Positions 24,871 to 37,033 are shown, counted from the stretch's first letter. The stretch: 64,000 nucleotides of DNA from Struthio camelus (GCF_040807025.1 NC_090956.1:613017-677016); one strand, 5' to 3'. A program made the numbers and translations. The notes: generated from the letters alone by a model not told the origin.

Positions 24871-25087
24871 CGCTGCTGCTGCTGCTGCTGCTGCTGCCGC
24901 TGCTGCTGCCGCTACTGCTGCTGCTGCTGCTGCTGCCTGCTACCCACTGCCTGCTGCTGCTGCTGCTGCTGCCACCTGCTACCCACTGCCCGCTGCTGCT
25001 GCTGCTGCTGCCACCTGCTACCCACTGCCCGCTGCTGCCGCTGCTGCTGCTGCTGCTGCCGCTGCTGCTGCCACCTGCTACCCACTG

Positions 25088-25130
<43 letters not shown>

Positions 25131-25267
25131 CCTGCTACCCACTGCCTGCTGCTGCTGCTGCTGCTGCCACCTGCTACCCACTGCCCGCTGCTGCTGCTGC
25201 TGCTGCCACCTGCTACCCACTGCCCGCTGCTGCTGCTGCTGCTGCTGCTGCTGCCTGCTACCCACTG

Positions 25268-25300
<33 letters not shown>

Positions 25301-25314
25301 TGCTACCCACTGCC

Positions 25315-25348
<34 letters not shown>

Positions 25349-25612
25349 TGCTACCCACTGCCTGCTACCCACTGCCTGCTGCTGCTGCCAGTGCTGCTGC
25401 TGCTGCTGCCACTGCCGCCGCTGCTGCTGCTGCTGCTGCCGCCACCTGGTACCCACTGCCTGCTGCTGCTGCTGCTGCTGCCGCTGCCACTGCTGCCGCT
25501 GCTGCCGCTGCTGCTGCTGCCCGCTGCTGCTGCTGCTGCTGCCGCCCAGTACCCACTGCCTGCTGCTGCTGCTGCTGCTGCCCGGTGCTGCTGCTGCCGC
25601 TCTTGCTGCCCA
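24871..25612. repeat. Interrupted CTG/CAG array with a repeated spacer
   Basis: About 740 bp of (CTG)n tracts separated by a conserved spacer, CCACCTGCTACCCACTGCC or a shortened form. I count 13 spacer cores (ACCCACTGCC) between about 24940 and 25560. The longest pure tract I measured is 13 CTG at 25089-25127. The minus strand is CAG. Frames read as poly-Leu, poly-Ala or poly-Gln, all open because neither unit nor spacer has a stop. No initiator, splice or domain context supports a protein. Confidence 0.95.
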
Positions 25613-26389
25613 CTGTAGGAAAAGCTGTCACTGGCTGGGGCAGGTCATGGGGCACCTGGTGCGTGGAGGCCCACGGGCGTGGGCTCTGCAGAGGAGGCGT
25701 TTTCCTGCACAGCGGGCGGGCGAGCGCGGCTGAGCGGCCGTGGGGAAGCGCCGGGGCTTCCCGCGGAGGTCCGGTGTCGGGAGAAGGGGCGACTCGGTCG
25801 AGGGCCCTGCTGCGCAGAGCTGCGCTTTGCAAACCTGCAGTTAAGAATCTGTCAGGAAGAATAAATTGCTCTAGCGTGGTATTTCTCAGGAAGGATTACC
25901 TTACTACCTTAAGGTAACTTAGAAAGTCAGCTTCTTTCCTCCTACAGCAGAGGAGCAATTACCACTTTGTAAAGCTTTTAATTTTTTTAACATTGCATAT
26001 AAATACTGCTGCTCAAGAGTTCAGAGGCAGGGATTTTAAATCTAATCCACATTTAACAAGGCTATTAAAGAAAATGTTTAAGCTGTCAGAATTTAACTGA
26101 TTACAATATTTAATAAATCTTACCCCCAAAAAGATGTCTTTTAAAAAAAAAACCCAGCAAGAAGCCAAGATCACATGGCTTTTATATGCACACTACTGAG
26201 AGTGCTTTAATGGGAAATGGAAACCCAAAAGATGCAATAATCCTGCCAAAAAGGCCCAAATGTATTATAAAAATGTTTAAAGCTCCATTTGAGTTTTTCT
26301 AATTAACTTGATAATGACACCAGCATCCTCTCTCTATCAGTCTCCTGGAAGATCAGATGCTTCGCGGTTGTTAGAGCAATGCCGAGTGG
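25613..26389. other. Non-coding, AT-rich from about 25860
   Basis: After the CTG array the sequence is GC-rich to about 25840, then AT-rich to about 26310. The AT-rich part has long A/T runs and several TTTAAA/ATTTAA motifs. No exon or repeat family is recognised. It is a possible conserved element by composition only. Confidence 0.4.
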
Positions 26390-26910
26390 CAGGAAAAGCT
26401 AGGATTGCTCCCTTTCCCTTTCGGAGCTACCCTGCGGCACACGGGCTGCGCGCCGCGCCGCTCGCCGGGGAGCGGGCAAACGCGGGCTCCGGCGAGGGGC
26501 TGCCCCGCGGCTGCCCGCCCCCGGCCGGCCGCGGCCTCCAGCCCGGTTGCCGGCCAGGGCTTCCTGCCGGCAGATGGAAAACGGCGACGGGCAAACGCTG
26601 CTGCTGCTGCTGCTGCTGCGCAGGGGCTGGGGCAGCGGCCAGCAGAGCGTGGTGCTGCTCCCCGGCTCCCCGGAGAGGCTCTGCAAGGCCCGAGCTCCCT
26701 GCTCCCGGGCTGTGCAGCTCCCTGCGCCCGGGGAAGCGCCGCTGGCCGGCGGCGGGGCTCCGCCGGGACGAGCGTCCGCCGGGACGAGCGTCCGACCGCG
26801 CGCTCCCGCTGCGGGGCGTCAACCGGGCTCCCCCCGCTCCGGCTCTTTGCTCCCGGAGGCGAGGGGCGCCCCGGGCTGCCGGCACGGACCCGCCGGTGGA
26901 GAGCGGGGAG
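26390..26910. promoter_or_regulatory. CpG-rich block with a CTG7 tract
   Basis: Dense CpG by eye. It contains seven CTG units at 26598-26618 and a 17-bp direct duplication, CCGCCGGGACGAGCGTC, near 26761-26794. Open frames on both strands are low-complexity. Candidate CpG island. Confidence 0.45.
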
Positions 26911-29900
26911 GCGGTGCATTGCTGCCCACACTTGCCCTTAGGCAGAGCTGTCTGAAAGCCTGTCCGTCGCTCGAGGCCTGGGCAGCCCGGGTCGCTGCGC
27001 AGGGCCCTGGGAGGAACCGGGCTCCAGCAACTCGCCTCCCCTTGCTCTGCAACACACCCAGGAAGAGATCGTTAAACGATACGAATCTCTTTAAATCTTC
27101 TGGAAACAGATGGGCAAACGAAAGCATCTGTCTGGGCTCCTGGCAGTTGCTCAGATCTGTGTTTGGTGCCTCTTCTGCAGGCAGTGGCAAAGCAGGAGGC
27201 AGAGATGTGTAGGGAGAAGGTGAATCAAGAGCCAGGGCAGCTGAGCTTTATGGAGCCAGCTGAGCCCGAACGGGTGGTGAGCGTGACATCTGCAGCACTG
27301 TCCTGCAGCTCGCTGTGCGGGTCCCAGGAGCAGGACTCCACCAAGCAGCCACAGATCGATGGAGCTGCTTGTTCCTCTGCAGGTCCTGCCGGTTCCCGCA
27401 GACAGCACAGCATCCCCGCGGGCAGGGATAGACCTCGATGGAGCAGCGGTGCCTGGACGGACTGGTGGGGAGAGCCGCCACGTGCCGGTCTCTGCAGAGG
27501 GATGTCCTCTCGTTCTTCAGACGTGCAAAGGCGTGCAAGCAGACACGGGGTCAGGTGCAGCCCATGCTCTAGCAAGCCAGCCCCTGGTCTTTGTTCTGAG
27601 GCTGCTCTGCTTGTCGCTGGTCTGACGAGGGACGAAGGCTGAGAAAGTTCTCCCACTGAATTAGCTGAGATCCACATTTTGAGACTGCATTTCTTGTTGT
27701 CTGGGTCAGAGCAACAGCCCGGAGCTGTGGTTTGTATTCTCTAGGAGATATTAACTGTAGAAAATCTGAGGTCAAGGCAGAGTCATATAATTTCATGGTT
27801 GAAAACTCTGGGCTGTAGCAGAAACCTTGCTGATCGGATGGTCAGTGTTATAGGGGAAACGTCCCTGGAGGAACGCCGAATGCGTTTGGGCAGAGGGACA
27901 GCCCCATGTACCCTCGCATGTATCCTGAGCTTTGGCCTTGGCAGGCCGGGAGGGTGATGGGGCCCGAGCTGCCATTGCTCCAGACATCGAGTCTGGAGAA
28001 ATGCTTTGATGGGCTCACAGGTCTCCTCGTTTTAGCTGGGTCCATGTGCAGGTGCCTGCTGCTCCTGACACTAGCACCTGGGGAATTTCTCCCTTGCTCC
28101 CAGCCTAGGCAGCAAGCGGCAGTGGGGAAGCACTGTTGACTCTCTTCATATGTCCACCAGAGTAGCCCCACAATCACTACTGCTGGCATTTGCTTCTGTT
28201 TGCTAATCGAATCCAGGCTTTGCTTTTCAATAGCAGGCATCTTCCTGAGCCTTTGAACTGTGTCTCGTGACTCTTGCTCCCTTTCTGCAACTTTCATACC
28301 TCTTGAGAGCGAGGAAGGAGAGCAGCTGCGATACTGCCGTGCTGTCTCCCCGGAGCCGTGCGGAGAAGCTCTCCTCCCGCTCCTAATTAGCGCCTCCGTT
28401 CGCACACCAGCCCCTTTGGCCACAGCTCATGCTGGGACTGTGCAGAGCTGCTTGTCGATGCATCTCGGATGCTCTGCCAGGTCCTTCGGTACAGGACAGG
28501 CTTCTCCTCGGAGGAGCCCAGCTCCGGGACGGCTGTCGCCTCCCTGCCACCTCCCCAGCAGCGACGCCTCTGGACAGCGCCCCGGGGCGTTCCTCCCCGC
28601 TGGTTCTTCATCCGGTTAGCGCGGGCTCTGCTCTGTGAGACGGAGCCAGCAGAAGTCTGTTTCGTCAGCGTAATTGCCTCAATCCGCCCAGCGTGTCCTC
28701 TCCTCGGAGGAAGAGCAGGGCTGCTTGGCGAGGGCTGCTCCGCGTTGCAGCGCGCCAGCCGGACTCACCCCGCCTGCAAAACCTTTACGGGGCCCCCATG
28801 AGCTTTCCTATAATTCTCCTCTGAGCCCGCGGTCACTCCCCAGCAGTTTATAAAGTGTCTCTGTAACTCCCCTGGGCGTAGCTCTTCTGACCAGCCCTCT
28901 AAATACCCGGTTCCTTATTAATCCTTTGGTAATTTTGCAGAGCACTGTAATTTCCCCCAGCTCCAAACCTGAATAAAATCTAGCAGTGGGTCGGACACTT
29001 CTTCCTCCGGCCTCTTCTCTGGATTTTTGGGCACAAGTTATTCAAGCGTGGGACACTGTAAGAATTATTATTGTCACTAGCATTGCGTGACATCCTCCGC
29101 TGGTAACTGATGGAAAGCACTTCTCTGTGTGTGATAAATGGCCATAATGGTTCTTCCCATGTAGGGAACAAAAATATCTACTGAATGTGTGTGGGAAAGG
29201 TATATATTAATTACTATCTTTGCTGTCCCTGTAGAAACAGCCTCTGCCATTGTTAGAATTTATTTTGTCACTAAAAATATGAAATCTCTGTTTTGTTACC
29301 CCCGTCAGAGTATCTTCTGCTGTCCTGTAACTTTTGTCTGCTTCTCGGAGCTCTCGACCCTGCTTGCCCAGAAAGCTATTTCCTTCCCTCCCATCCGCGT
29401 TGGACCCCTTTCCAGCCACTTCCTTGGCTCCCAGTGAGCCAGCCCCAGCCTTTTAACCAAAGCTGTCATTTTCCACCTCAAGAGCAGTCAAGTCGGGGAC
29501 GCGCGCAGGGCGTTGGAAAGGCGTGTACCGACCACGGTCCGCGGTGGAGGAGCCGGTCGCCTGCATGCTTCAGCCATTGACCTGACCCACCTGCAGAAAG
29601 TGATGGACATGCCTGTCCGAGACGCGGGGCGCAGCAGGCGCGTGGCCACCGCACAGCTCTGTAGGTGTCTAGTGGTGGGTGTTCGGACACCGTCCTGTAC
29701 TGTGCAAACTGTCCAATGCTTGACTCTGTCAGACACAAATTTGTTAGCCAGGTATCTTTTGGAGATAGGATCTCCAGGACCCTCCTGCGCTGTCTGTAGT
29801 CTAGCAGACGGCAGCGATGCCGACTCCTCTGAGCTCTGCTGCTCCTGCGTCCCAGCACGGCACCCTGCTCACTCTTGGCCTTTGGGGCTCCTGAACAGGC

Positions 29901-30579
29901 ACAGCTTTCTCCAGCCTGGTGTTTTGCCTTCTGCTAGGGTTTTTTTTCCCCCTCCACTTTCTCCTCCAGCTCAGCACAACTTGCTTTGCTTTCCCTCATC
30001 TCGTGGCAATGTTAATCTGCCTTATTCAAGCTGAGATTTGCTACTACTTGTAGTTTTAATTCAGAAGCCCTTCCCAGGGCTACAGATCTGTGTCCTCGCT
30101 ACGTTTCCCCGGTTCGGTCCAGCAGGACCACCTGCAGCTTGGCGTGCTTAGCTTAGAGGTGTTGCACGGAGCCCTCCCGCGGCAGCCTGCTCGGTGGGGC
30201 TTGGCTCTCGGCCTCGCCTGGGTTATCCTCCTCAAAGAGCAGCTGCGAGCGGGCTGGCTCAGCGCCCTGCGGGGAAGGGTCTGCTGTCCGGGCAGCCCTC
30301 CAAACGGGCATGTCTAACAGCGCTCCGGAGGCACCTTTGCAGGATCTCTGCAGCCACTTGAGAAGTGGCCCCAAAGAGAGCCCAGAAAAGGGAGTCTGGT
30401 CTGCAGCACGCCCTGCGGCCGGCACCGGGAGAGCTGCCCAAAGCGGCAAACGACTGCTGCTCACGAGCATCTGCTGTCCCTGGCCTGGGCAACGCAGAGC
30501 AGCTCTGACGGCTCGTGGCAGACTTGGCAGCCCTTGAGATGTTTGCCTGATGCAGCAGCTCGCAGCTCCGGGGAATTCA
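26911..30579. other. Non-coding sequence
   Basis: Mixed-composition unique sequence. Minus-strand frames at 27225-27677, 27848-28423 and 29478-29858 look less repetitive than their neighbours, but none matches a family I recognise and none shows a convincing splice-bounded exon. The stretch 28850-29260 is AT-rich and featureless. Confidence 0.45.
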
Positions 30580-31860
30580 TAACACGCGCCTCGGGGGATT
30601 CCCTGCCTTGCTGCAGCAGGACGCCTGGCCCCCGCCGAGGCTGGGCGCTGCCCTCGCGATAATGACTGCATTTCTGGAGCGCGTCTCCCGCCAGGCTGCA
30701 CGGGGCGGGCAGGGACCGCGCCGAGAGGGAGCTCCCGCGGCGCGTGCGGGCTCCCGGAGCAGCAGCCCGCAACAGCAGACCCGCGGGAACGCAGCCGGCA
30801 GCATGTTGGCCCGGGAGGCGCCGGGGAACCGCAGCCGGGGGCACGTGGGCCCAGGAGGCGCCAGGGATGGGCTCCGAGCCGTGCCAGCTCCCGGGGTGCC
30901 GTGCGGCGCCGCGGGGCCAGCGTGCCGGGGGCCGGCAGGATGCGGGGCACCTGCTGCCCTGGGCGCCGGCAGGCTGCAGCTCGGAGATCTGTAAGGCATG
31001 TCGCTTTATGGAGGGTGGAGGGTGACGCTGCTGCGTGCTGCCGCTCTCTGCGCCCCGACCGATGCCTCGAAGGAGCCCGTCGGGGCACAAAGAGCTGCCT
31101 TTGCTGGGGCTCAGCGCACCAGCCGGGAAGCGGACGGCTGCGCTCCTCTCGCGGGGAAGGACAAGGTCCACAGCTGGTCTTACCTGTCCGTGCTGCAGGT
31201 TAATGCTTCAGCACAAGCACCTTGCTGCTCCAAGAGGAAGATCTGACCTTTGCTGAAAACCAGGAGAAGAGCAGCAGGGGAAAACATCTTTAAAAACAAC
31301 AGGCAGGGAAAAATGCTAGCGATTTTGCATCTTGGCTTAAAAACAATCCATTTTAAAACTGAATTCCAATATCTGTTTGGGGAAATGGCTGTGAAAACTG
31401 TGTTTCCTTGTTCTAAATTTTGCATTGAATATAAAGAAGCAAAAGATTTCAGGAAGTTTACAAACAAATAACCTTTTCTAAAAAGTGGGTTTTTTAAAAA
31501 GCCAGCTCATACCAAAACACCAGCTGCCCTTGCTGCCACCCGCCCGTGCATGCCAGGGAGGCGCTGTGCTCCCGCGCGGCGGCTGGCGGCGACACGCGCA
31601 CCCTGCTCACGGCTGCCCTCAGCTCCTGCACGTCCGCGCTGCCCCGCACCGCTCTTTCTCAGGTGCCGTAACCGGCGTGCCCAGCGGCGCCCAAGGGGCA
31701 GCGCCTCCGCCTGCGGCCGGCACTCGCCGGAGCCCTGCCGGTTGCTGCGGCCCCGGCCGGCGGAGCGGCGCTCCTGCCGCTGCCCAGGTCCCGCGCCCGC
31801 GGCGCCCCGATCCGCCTGGCCCTGGTGATGGGCTGTCCGCGCGCTGCACTGCGCTGATGC
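30580..31860. promoter_or_regulatory. Two CpG-rich blocks with an AT-rich gap
   Basis: CpG-rich at about 30580-31180 and again at 31540-31860, with AT-rich sequence at 31200-31510 between them. Long overlapping frames are composition-driven. No exon is recognised. Confidence 0.35.
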
Positions 31861-32230
31861 CCTTCTCCGCCTCAGCCTTGCCTTCTGGGGAATTTCCACC
31901 CGCACTTGCATTCATTAAAGAGGCTTCACGTATCGTACGGAGATGGGTATTTTGAAAAACAAGAGATCGATGCAAGTGTTGAGCCACTTTATTGGCTCAT
32001 TCACTTATTAGCGAACGTGGCTCCCTTCTTGCTGTTTGTGCTCAGAATGGATTTTTATTGCTTAATTCTCTGTAAGTGAAGTGCTAGCAAATTGTAAAAT
32101 CCTATTGCTTAACATGTAGCATTAAGTATTGAACTAGCAAAAGAATCAATTACAGGTTTGGTCGCTGATTAGCTTGACTTTATGGAATTTAACGTCAAGT
32201 CTCATAATTCTGCTCTTGAATTCAGCGCAA
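31861..32230. other. AT-rich candidate conserved non-coding element
   Basis: AT-rich island between CpG-rich blocks. It contains CTTATTAGCGAACG, TATTGCTTAATTC and GAATCAATTACAGG motifs. No repeat family or coding frame. Enhancer-like by composition, unproven. Confidence 0.3.
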
Positions 32231-33140
32231 ACGGCACGTGCGGGAGGGCTCAGGGCTGTGAGCTGCTCCGTCCCAGCTCCGCTGCCGCGGGGCGCTCCGG
32301 CGGGCCGGCCGGCCCCGGCTGTGACGGGACCCCGCGGAGACGGCGAGCCGCGGCGAGACGTGCCGGCCGAGCCGGGCCGGGGGCTTCCCTGCCCCGCCGC
32401 GCTCCTCCCCTCGCCGAGCAGAGACCGGGAGCGGGCCAAGTCACTCTCGTTCGGCATCCGAGCCGCTCGTGAGCCCTCCCAGCCTCCTGCCACGGGAGAA
32501 ACGGGGCAGGAAATGGGTCCAAGCGTCTTCCAGGCGCAGGCAGGGCTGAGCTGGAGCCGCTTGGCAGAGGATCACCGACCTTAGAAAACTCTGCCTGGCT
32601 CCTGGTGAAACGTCAGTGCAGTGACTCGGGGCAAGGGAGGCAGGAGGAGGCATCCGAGCCTGAGTCAAAAGCCCTGGCAGAAACATTCACATCAATTGTA
32701 ATCAGTGTGTGATCCCTCCCGGAAATTTTCCAAGAGCTGCAAGTGCAAGGAGGGAAAGCAGGAAAAACAGCGATTTCCGCAGCAAACGGGGTAAACGGTG
32801 GAGCGGGACGGGCTGAGCTGCGCGGGGCCCCGGCGCCGCTGCCGGCGAGGGAGACTTCCCACGGCGAGCCGGGCTGGGAGCCGGCTCGGCCCCATCCGCC
32901 GCCGCCGACGGACAAGCACCGCTGGATCGCCACGTGACACCGGCTCAGGTTAGATTCACTGTCCATTCCTCTAGCCGGACAGCCCGCTCCGTCCTTCCCT
33001 TTCGCCTGTGCGGGGACCCTCCACGCGCCTCCGGCCCCTCGGCAGGAAACCCCTGCGGCGGAGCGGCTGCACGGCGGCCAGCCGGGACGCGGCGCTCCGG
33101 CACGCGCAGGGGGAGGCCGGCAGGATTCCCCTGCCGGCGC
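32231..33140. promoter_or_regulatory. CpG-rich block
   Basis: High GC and CpG at about 32231-32470 and 32800-33140, with a less GC-rich centre near 32580-32760. No coding support. Candidate CpG island pair. Confidence 0.35.
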
Positions 33141-34350
33141 TGGGATTCTTGGAGGCTCCTTCTTGTCTGACGGAGCTTATCCCCCTTCCAGGAGCAGCTC
33201 TGCTAGCACACTAATTTGTGCTGAACTCTGGCAATCCCCCTGCATCCTGAATGAGCATGGTTTGGGAAATTAGTTTGTAGGAAATGTATCAAAAATATCA
33301 TGTCCTCAAGCAAGACATCTGTTTTTGCAGCCAGCAGAAGAGAGGCTATGAACAGCAGGAGCAGCTCCGCGGTCAGCAGCGAGAGAAGGGCGGGACGAGC
33401 GGGGCTGGGGCTCGGGATGGAGGGGGACGCGGTGCTGGTGTCCCAGCGAGGAGCGGAGTCGGTCCAGGCTCCGCCGGTCCCACCCCGTGCTGGGCGCGAG
33501 CCCGCGATCCGCTCTGCGCTGCGCTGCGCTTGGCGCGGTGCTGGTGCTCGGCAAATAAGAAATAGCAATAATGATTATGAAAGCAGTGTGCGTGTGCCCC
33601 TGAGGCCCTGCAGACAAACTTTTACATCAGAAACCAACTGGAACATTTTCCCCCTTGTCTAACTCACAAAATATGCCCGTAAAAACAATAATTTATCTGT
33701 ACAAGGGCAATTCCCTAGGTATTTAAACAAAGATGGGGAGCTCCTGACTCAATCCAGCCTTAGTGGAGAGCATGAGACCTGCGGAATTCCTGCTGTGACT
33801 TTCCCGGGACTTTGCAAAACCGCAGAAGCCTTTTACATTTGCATATCCAAAAATCGTTACACCAAATACTATTTACTGCTTGAGGTTAAGCTCTGGGGCT
33901 GTGCTGGTCCCACCCCAGCTGTCTCCCAAACTTGCTCAAGGCTCCCCCCGGCTCCGGGCCTGCTTCACCTCCCGGTCTGCAGGACGGTGCTTCTCCCTTC
34001 CTTCAGGTTTGACTTTCCTATCATGGCTTTTCAACGCACTTAAATCTGCGCGGTGTTTGAAATGCAGCTATGTTTGTCGGAATTCAATTACCCCTGAAGA
34101 TTACACAAAGATTATCAAAGTTGTAAACAGCAGAATATGCTCAGAGATCAATGAAGCGCAACAAAGGCCATATTTAACCGGAGGAATAAAAGTAGGAGCA
34201 GGCTGGCAAACTGCGACAGCGCAGCGTGACGGCGCGTTGGGAGGTAACCGGAACGGGCGTTGCAGCCCCGCGCATCCCCATGGGGCGCCCGCACCCCTCC
34301 GGCCGAGGGAGCCCCGCGGCCCTGCGGCTGCGCCCGGGCCGGGCAGCTCC
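33141..34350. other. Non-coding sequence
   Basis: A GC-rich patch at 33360-33545 is followed by AT-rich sequence at about 33550-33880 and 34030-34200. No exon is recognised. The right edge passes into a minisatellite. Confidence 0.45.
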
Positions 34351-35056
34351 CTGCCCCACGGCGATGCTCTGTCCCATGGCCATGCTCTGCCCCACGGCAC
34401 AGCAGCCTGCCCCATGGCAATGCTCTGCCCCATGGCAATGCTCTGCCCCACGGCAATGCTCTGCCCCACGGCACACCTGCCCCACAACAACCCTGCCCCA
34501 TGGCAATGCTCTGCCCCACGGTAACACTTGCCCCACGGCAACACCTGCCCCACAGCAATGCTCTGCCCCACGGCACACCTGCCCCACAACAACCCTGCCC
34601 CATGGCAATGCTCTGCCCCACGGTAACACTTGCCCCACGGCAACACCTGCCCCACAGCAATGCTCTGCCCCACGGCACACCTGCCCCAAGGTAATGCTCT
34701 GCTCCATGGCATGCATGCCCCACTGCAACACCTGCCCCATGGCAATGCCTGCCCCACTGCAACACCTGCCCCACTGCAACACCTGCCCCACAGCAGCGCC
34801 TGCCCCATGGCAACACCTGCCCCATGGCAATGCTCTGCCCCATGGCACACCTGTCCCACGACAATGCTCTGCCCCATGGCACTCCTGCCCCACAGCAATG
34901 CCTGCCCCACTGCAACACCTGCCCCACTGCAACACCTGCCCCACAGCAATGCCTGCCCCATGGCACGCCTGCCCCACAGCAATGCCTGCCCCACTGCAAC
35001 AGCTGCCCTCCGCAGCGCTCTGCCCCACGGCACGCCTGCCCCATAGCAATGCCCTA
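34351..35056. repeat. 17/18-bp minisatellite with a 102-bp higher-order unit
   Basis: About 700 bp of units of the form CTGCCCCAYGGCAATGCT (18 bp) or CTGCCCCACGGCAACAC (17 bp). Two directly adjacent copies of a 102-bp block starting GCACACCTGCCCCACAAC occur at 34471-34572 and 34573-34674 with no difference by eye, indicating recent duplication. Stop-free units keep several frames open on both strands; these are not genes. Confidence 0.95.
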
Positions 35057-35398
35057 CCTGGGGCGGCACCCTGCTCTGGGCAGGGGGCTGCTGCCTGGCT
35101 CCAGGGGGTCTCACGGGTGGGCTGCCGCCCCCCGGGGTGCGCCAGCACCCACCGCCCTGCCCGGCAGCGGGGGCCGGGGGTCCAGCCCCACGCGCCCCGT
35201 GGTGCTCGTGGCTCTCGGCCGCCGCGCTGCTCTTCCCCAACATGCTGCGCTGTATCGGCCGGTCAGGCAGAACGACCGAGTCCTTCCTCCCGCTCTGCAA
35301 ACTAAACGTCGTTTTCGTCGGTGCTCAGCCGGGCGGCTCCCGTGGCCCTGGGGGGTGCCGGGGGCTGTGCGGGGCAGCCAGGGCCCCGCGTCTGTGGC
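35057..35398. other. GC-rich spacer between two minisatellites
   Basis: Unique GC-rich sequence of about 340 bp with moderate CpG. Nothing recognisable is encoded. Confidence 0.5.
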
Positions 35399-35789
35399 CC
35401 CCCGTCCCCCCGTCCCCATGTCTCTGTGTCCCCGTGTCCCCGTGTCCCCACGTCCCCCTCTCCCTTCGCCCCCACATCCCCATGTCCCTGTGTCTCCATG
35501 TCCTCGTGTCCCTGCAGCCCTGCGTCCCCGTGTTCCCCATGTCCCCACGTCCCTGTGGCCCCTCCATGTCCCTGAGCCCCCACGTCACCCATGTCCCCAT
35601 GTCCCCGTGTCACTGTGTCCCCACGACCCTGAGCCCCCCCCACGTCCCCCATGTCCCCCATGTCCCCATGTCCCTCCATGTCCCCTATGTCCTCATGTCA
35701 CTGCATCCCTGCATCCCTGAGCCCCCAACGTCCCCACGTCCCCAGTGTCCCCACATCCCTGTGCTCCCATGTCCCCATGTCCCCACTCC
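35399..35789. repeat. GTCCCC-type short-period minisatellite
   Basis: About 390 bp of diverged 8-9-bp units of the type GTCCCCATG or GTCCCCGT, with CCCTGAGCCCCC interruptions. The plus strand is strongly C/T-rich. Pro/Ser/Cys-rich open frames are artefacts. Confidence 0.9.
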
Positions 35790-36645
35790 GGCCTCACTCC
35801 TGTCACCATGCCGTTCGGGGCAGGCCACCTCCCCTTGTCGGACGCGGTGGGGTTTCCAGGAGAAACCCTGCAGCCCACATGAACGGTCTGCCTCCCGCCG
35901 GCTGCAGCCAGCGCGTGCCGCAACTCTCCTTCCCTCTCTGCTTTTCTTTCTCTTCTTCTTCTTTTTTTTTTTCTTTTCCTATTTACTTCTACTTTAATCT
36001 GCATATTATCATCAGTGCAAAGACCTCTGAAATAACATCTGACAAATGATGCCTATTAAAAAAAAGCTCTGCACTGTCCTCTTTCACCGCCTTCCAATTT
36101 GGACTAGCACTATAACTATGCATCAATAGACAAGCAATATTATGTTAAGAACATGATAAAATACCAGCAGCTTCATAATGGCAGCAGCCAAATGGTAATT
36201 TCTGCTTCAGAAATTGGTCATTTATTTTGCTGGTCTGTTCTTACGTTCAAATTAGATGAAGTTTAATATACTGTAAAATTGAATGTATTCTATCCTTTTC
36301 AACAAATATGGCATGTATGAAATGATTTATGGGTCTTACAAACCTTAAAACGTTAAATAATCTCCTTTTTCCTGTGCCTTAAGTCAGTGGTGCCAAATAG
36401 TTTAAGTATAGAGAATCAAAACTTTATTAGCTCCCATCCTGATCATCACTTTATTTTGCTGCATTTACAGAGGCAGGAACAGTATTTACCATATTAGACT
36501 GAGTTCTAGAAGCAGCCATATTAATTGGTACATTAATTTTACCCTATTAACTGTAATTGGTAGGAAAGCCACTCTTCCCGGGTGAACGTTGTAATCTGTG
36601 TTTTAAATCTTTAATAAAGCCACAACGGCGCAGTAGAGGCCAGAG
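35790..36645. other. AT-rich non-coding stretch, candidate conserved element
   Basis: After a C/T-rich run at about 35935-35980, the segment 36000-36640 is AT-rich and unique-looking. It has many ATTA/TAAT cores, for example TATTAATTGGTACATTAATT near 36519. It abuts the second pentamer array. No exon or repeat family is recognised. Confidence 0.35.
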
Positions 36646-37033
36646 GTGCTGCGTGGAGTGCTGCGTGCTGTGCCGCGCTGTGCCGTGCCATGCTGCGCTG
36701 TGCCGTGCTGTGCCGCGCTGTGCCGTGCCGTGCTGTGCTGCACCGCACCGTGCGGTGTTGTGCTGTGCGTGCTGTGCCATGCCATGCTGTGCCATGCTGC
36801 ACCGCGCCGTGCTGCGCCATGCTGTGCCGCGCTGTGCTGTGCTGTGCCGGGCTGTGCCATGCTGCACCGTGCCGTGCTGCGCCGTGCTGGGCTGTGCTGT
36901 GCTGTGCCGTTCTGTGCTGTGTCAAGCCATGCCGTGCCGTGCCATGCCGTGCCGTGCCATGCCGTGCCATGCTGCACCGTGCCATGCTGCACCGTGCCAT
37001 GCCATGCCATGCTGCGCCGTGCTGTGCCATGCC
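36646..37033. repeat. (YGTGC)n pentanucleotide array, reverse orientation of the 22.7-kb array
   Basis: About 390 bp of TGCCG/TGCTG/TGCCA units. Read on the minus strand they are CACGG, CACAG, CATGG and CGCAG, the same pentamer family as at 22729-23696 but in the opposite direction. Units are more mixed here than in the larger array. Open frames on both strands are repeat artefacts. Confidence 0.95.

Noticed and set aside
24719-25733. Poly-Gln, poly-Leu and poly-Ala frames across the CTG/CAG array
   Set aside because: All frames are open because of the trinucleotide repeat. No flanking coding exon or splice site is visible.
27760-27850. Possible CR1 3' end fragment (TCATATAATTTCATGGTTGAAA-like context)
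   Set aside because: Similarity to the CR1 3' region is too weak by eye, and no terminal octamer repeat is present.
29478-29858. 126-codon minus-strand frame that looks less repetitive than its neighbours
   Set aside because: No family is recognised, there are no splice signals I would trust, and the overlapping plus-strand frame is longer.
34101-35300. 399-codon minus-strand and 359-codon plus-strand frames across the 17/18-bp array
   Set aside because: Periodic low-complexity peptides from a minisatellite, open on both strands.
36613-36618. Plus-strand AATAAA next to the reversed pentamer array, considered as a polyadenylation signal
   Set aside because: No upstream plus-strand gene exists to use it, and AT-rich sequence makes a chance match likely.
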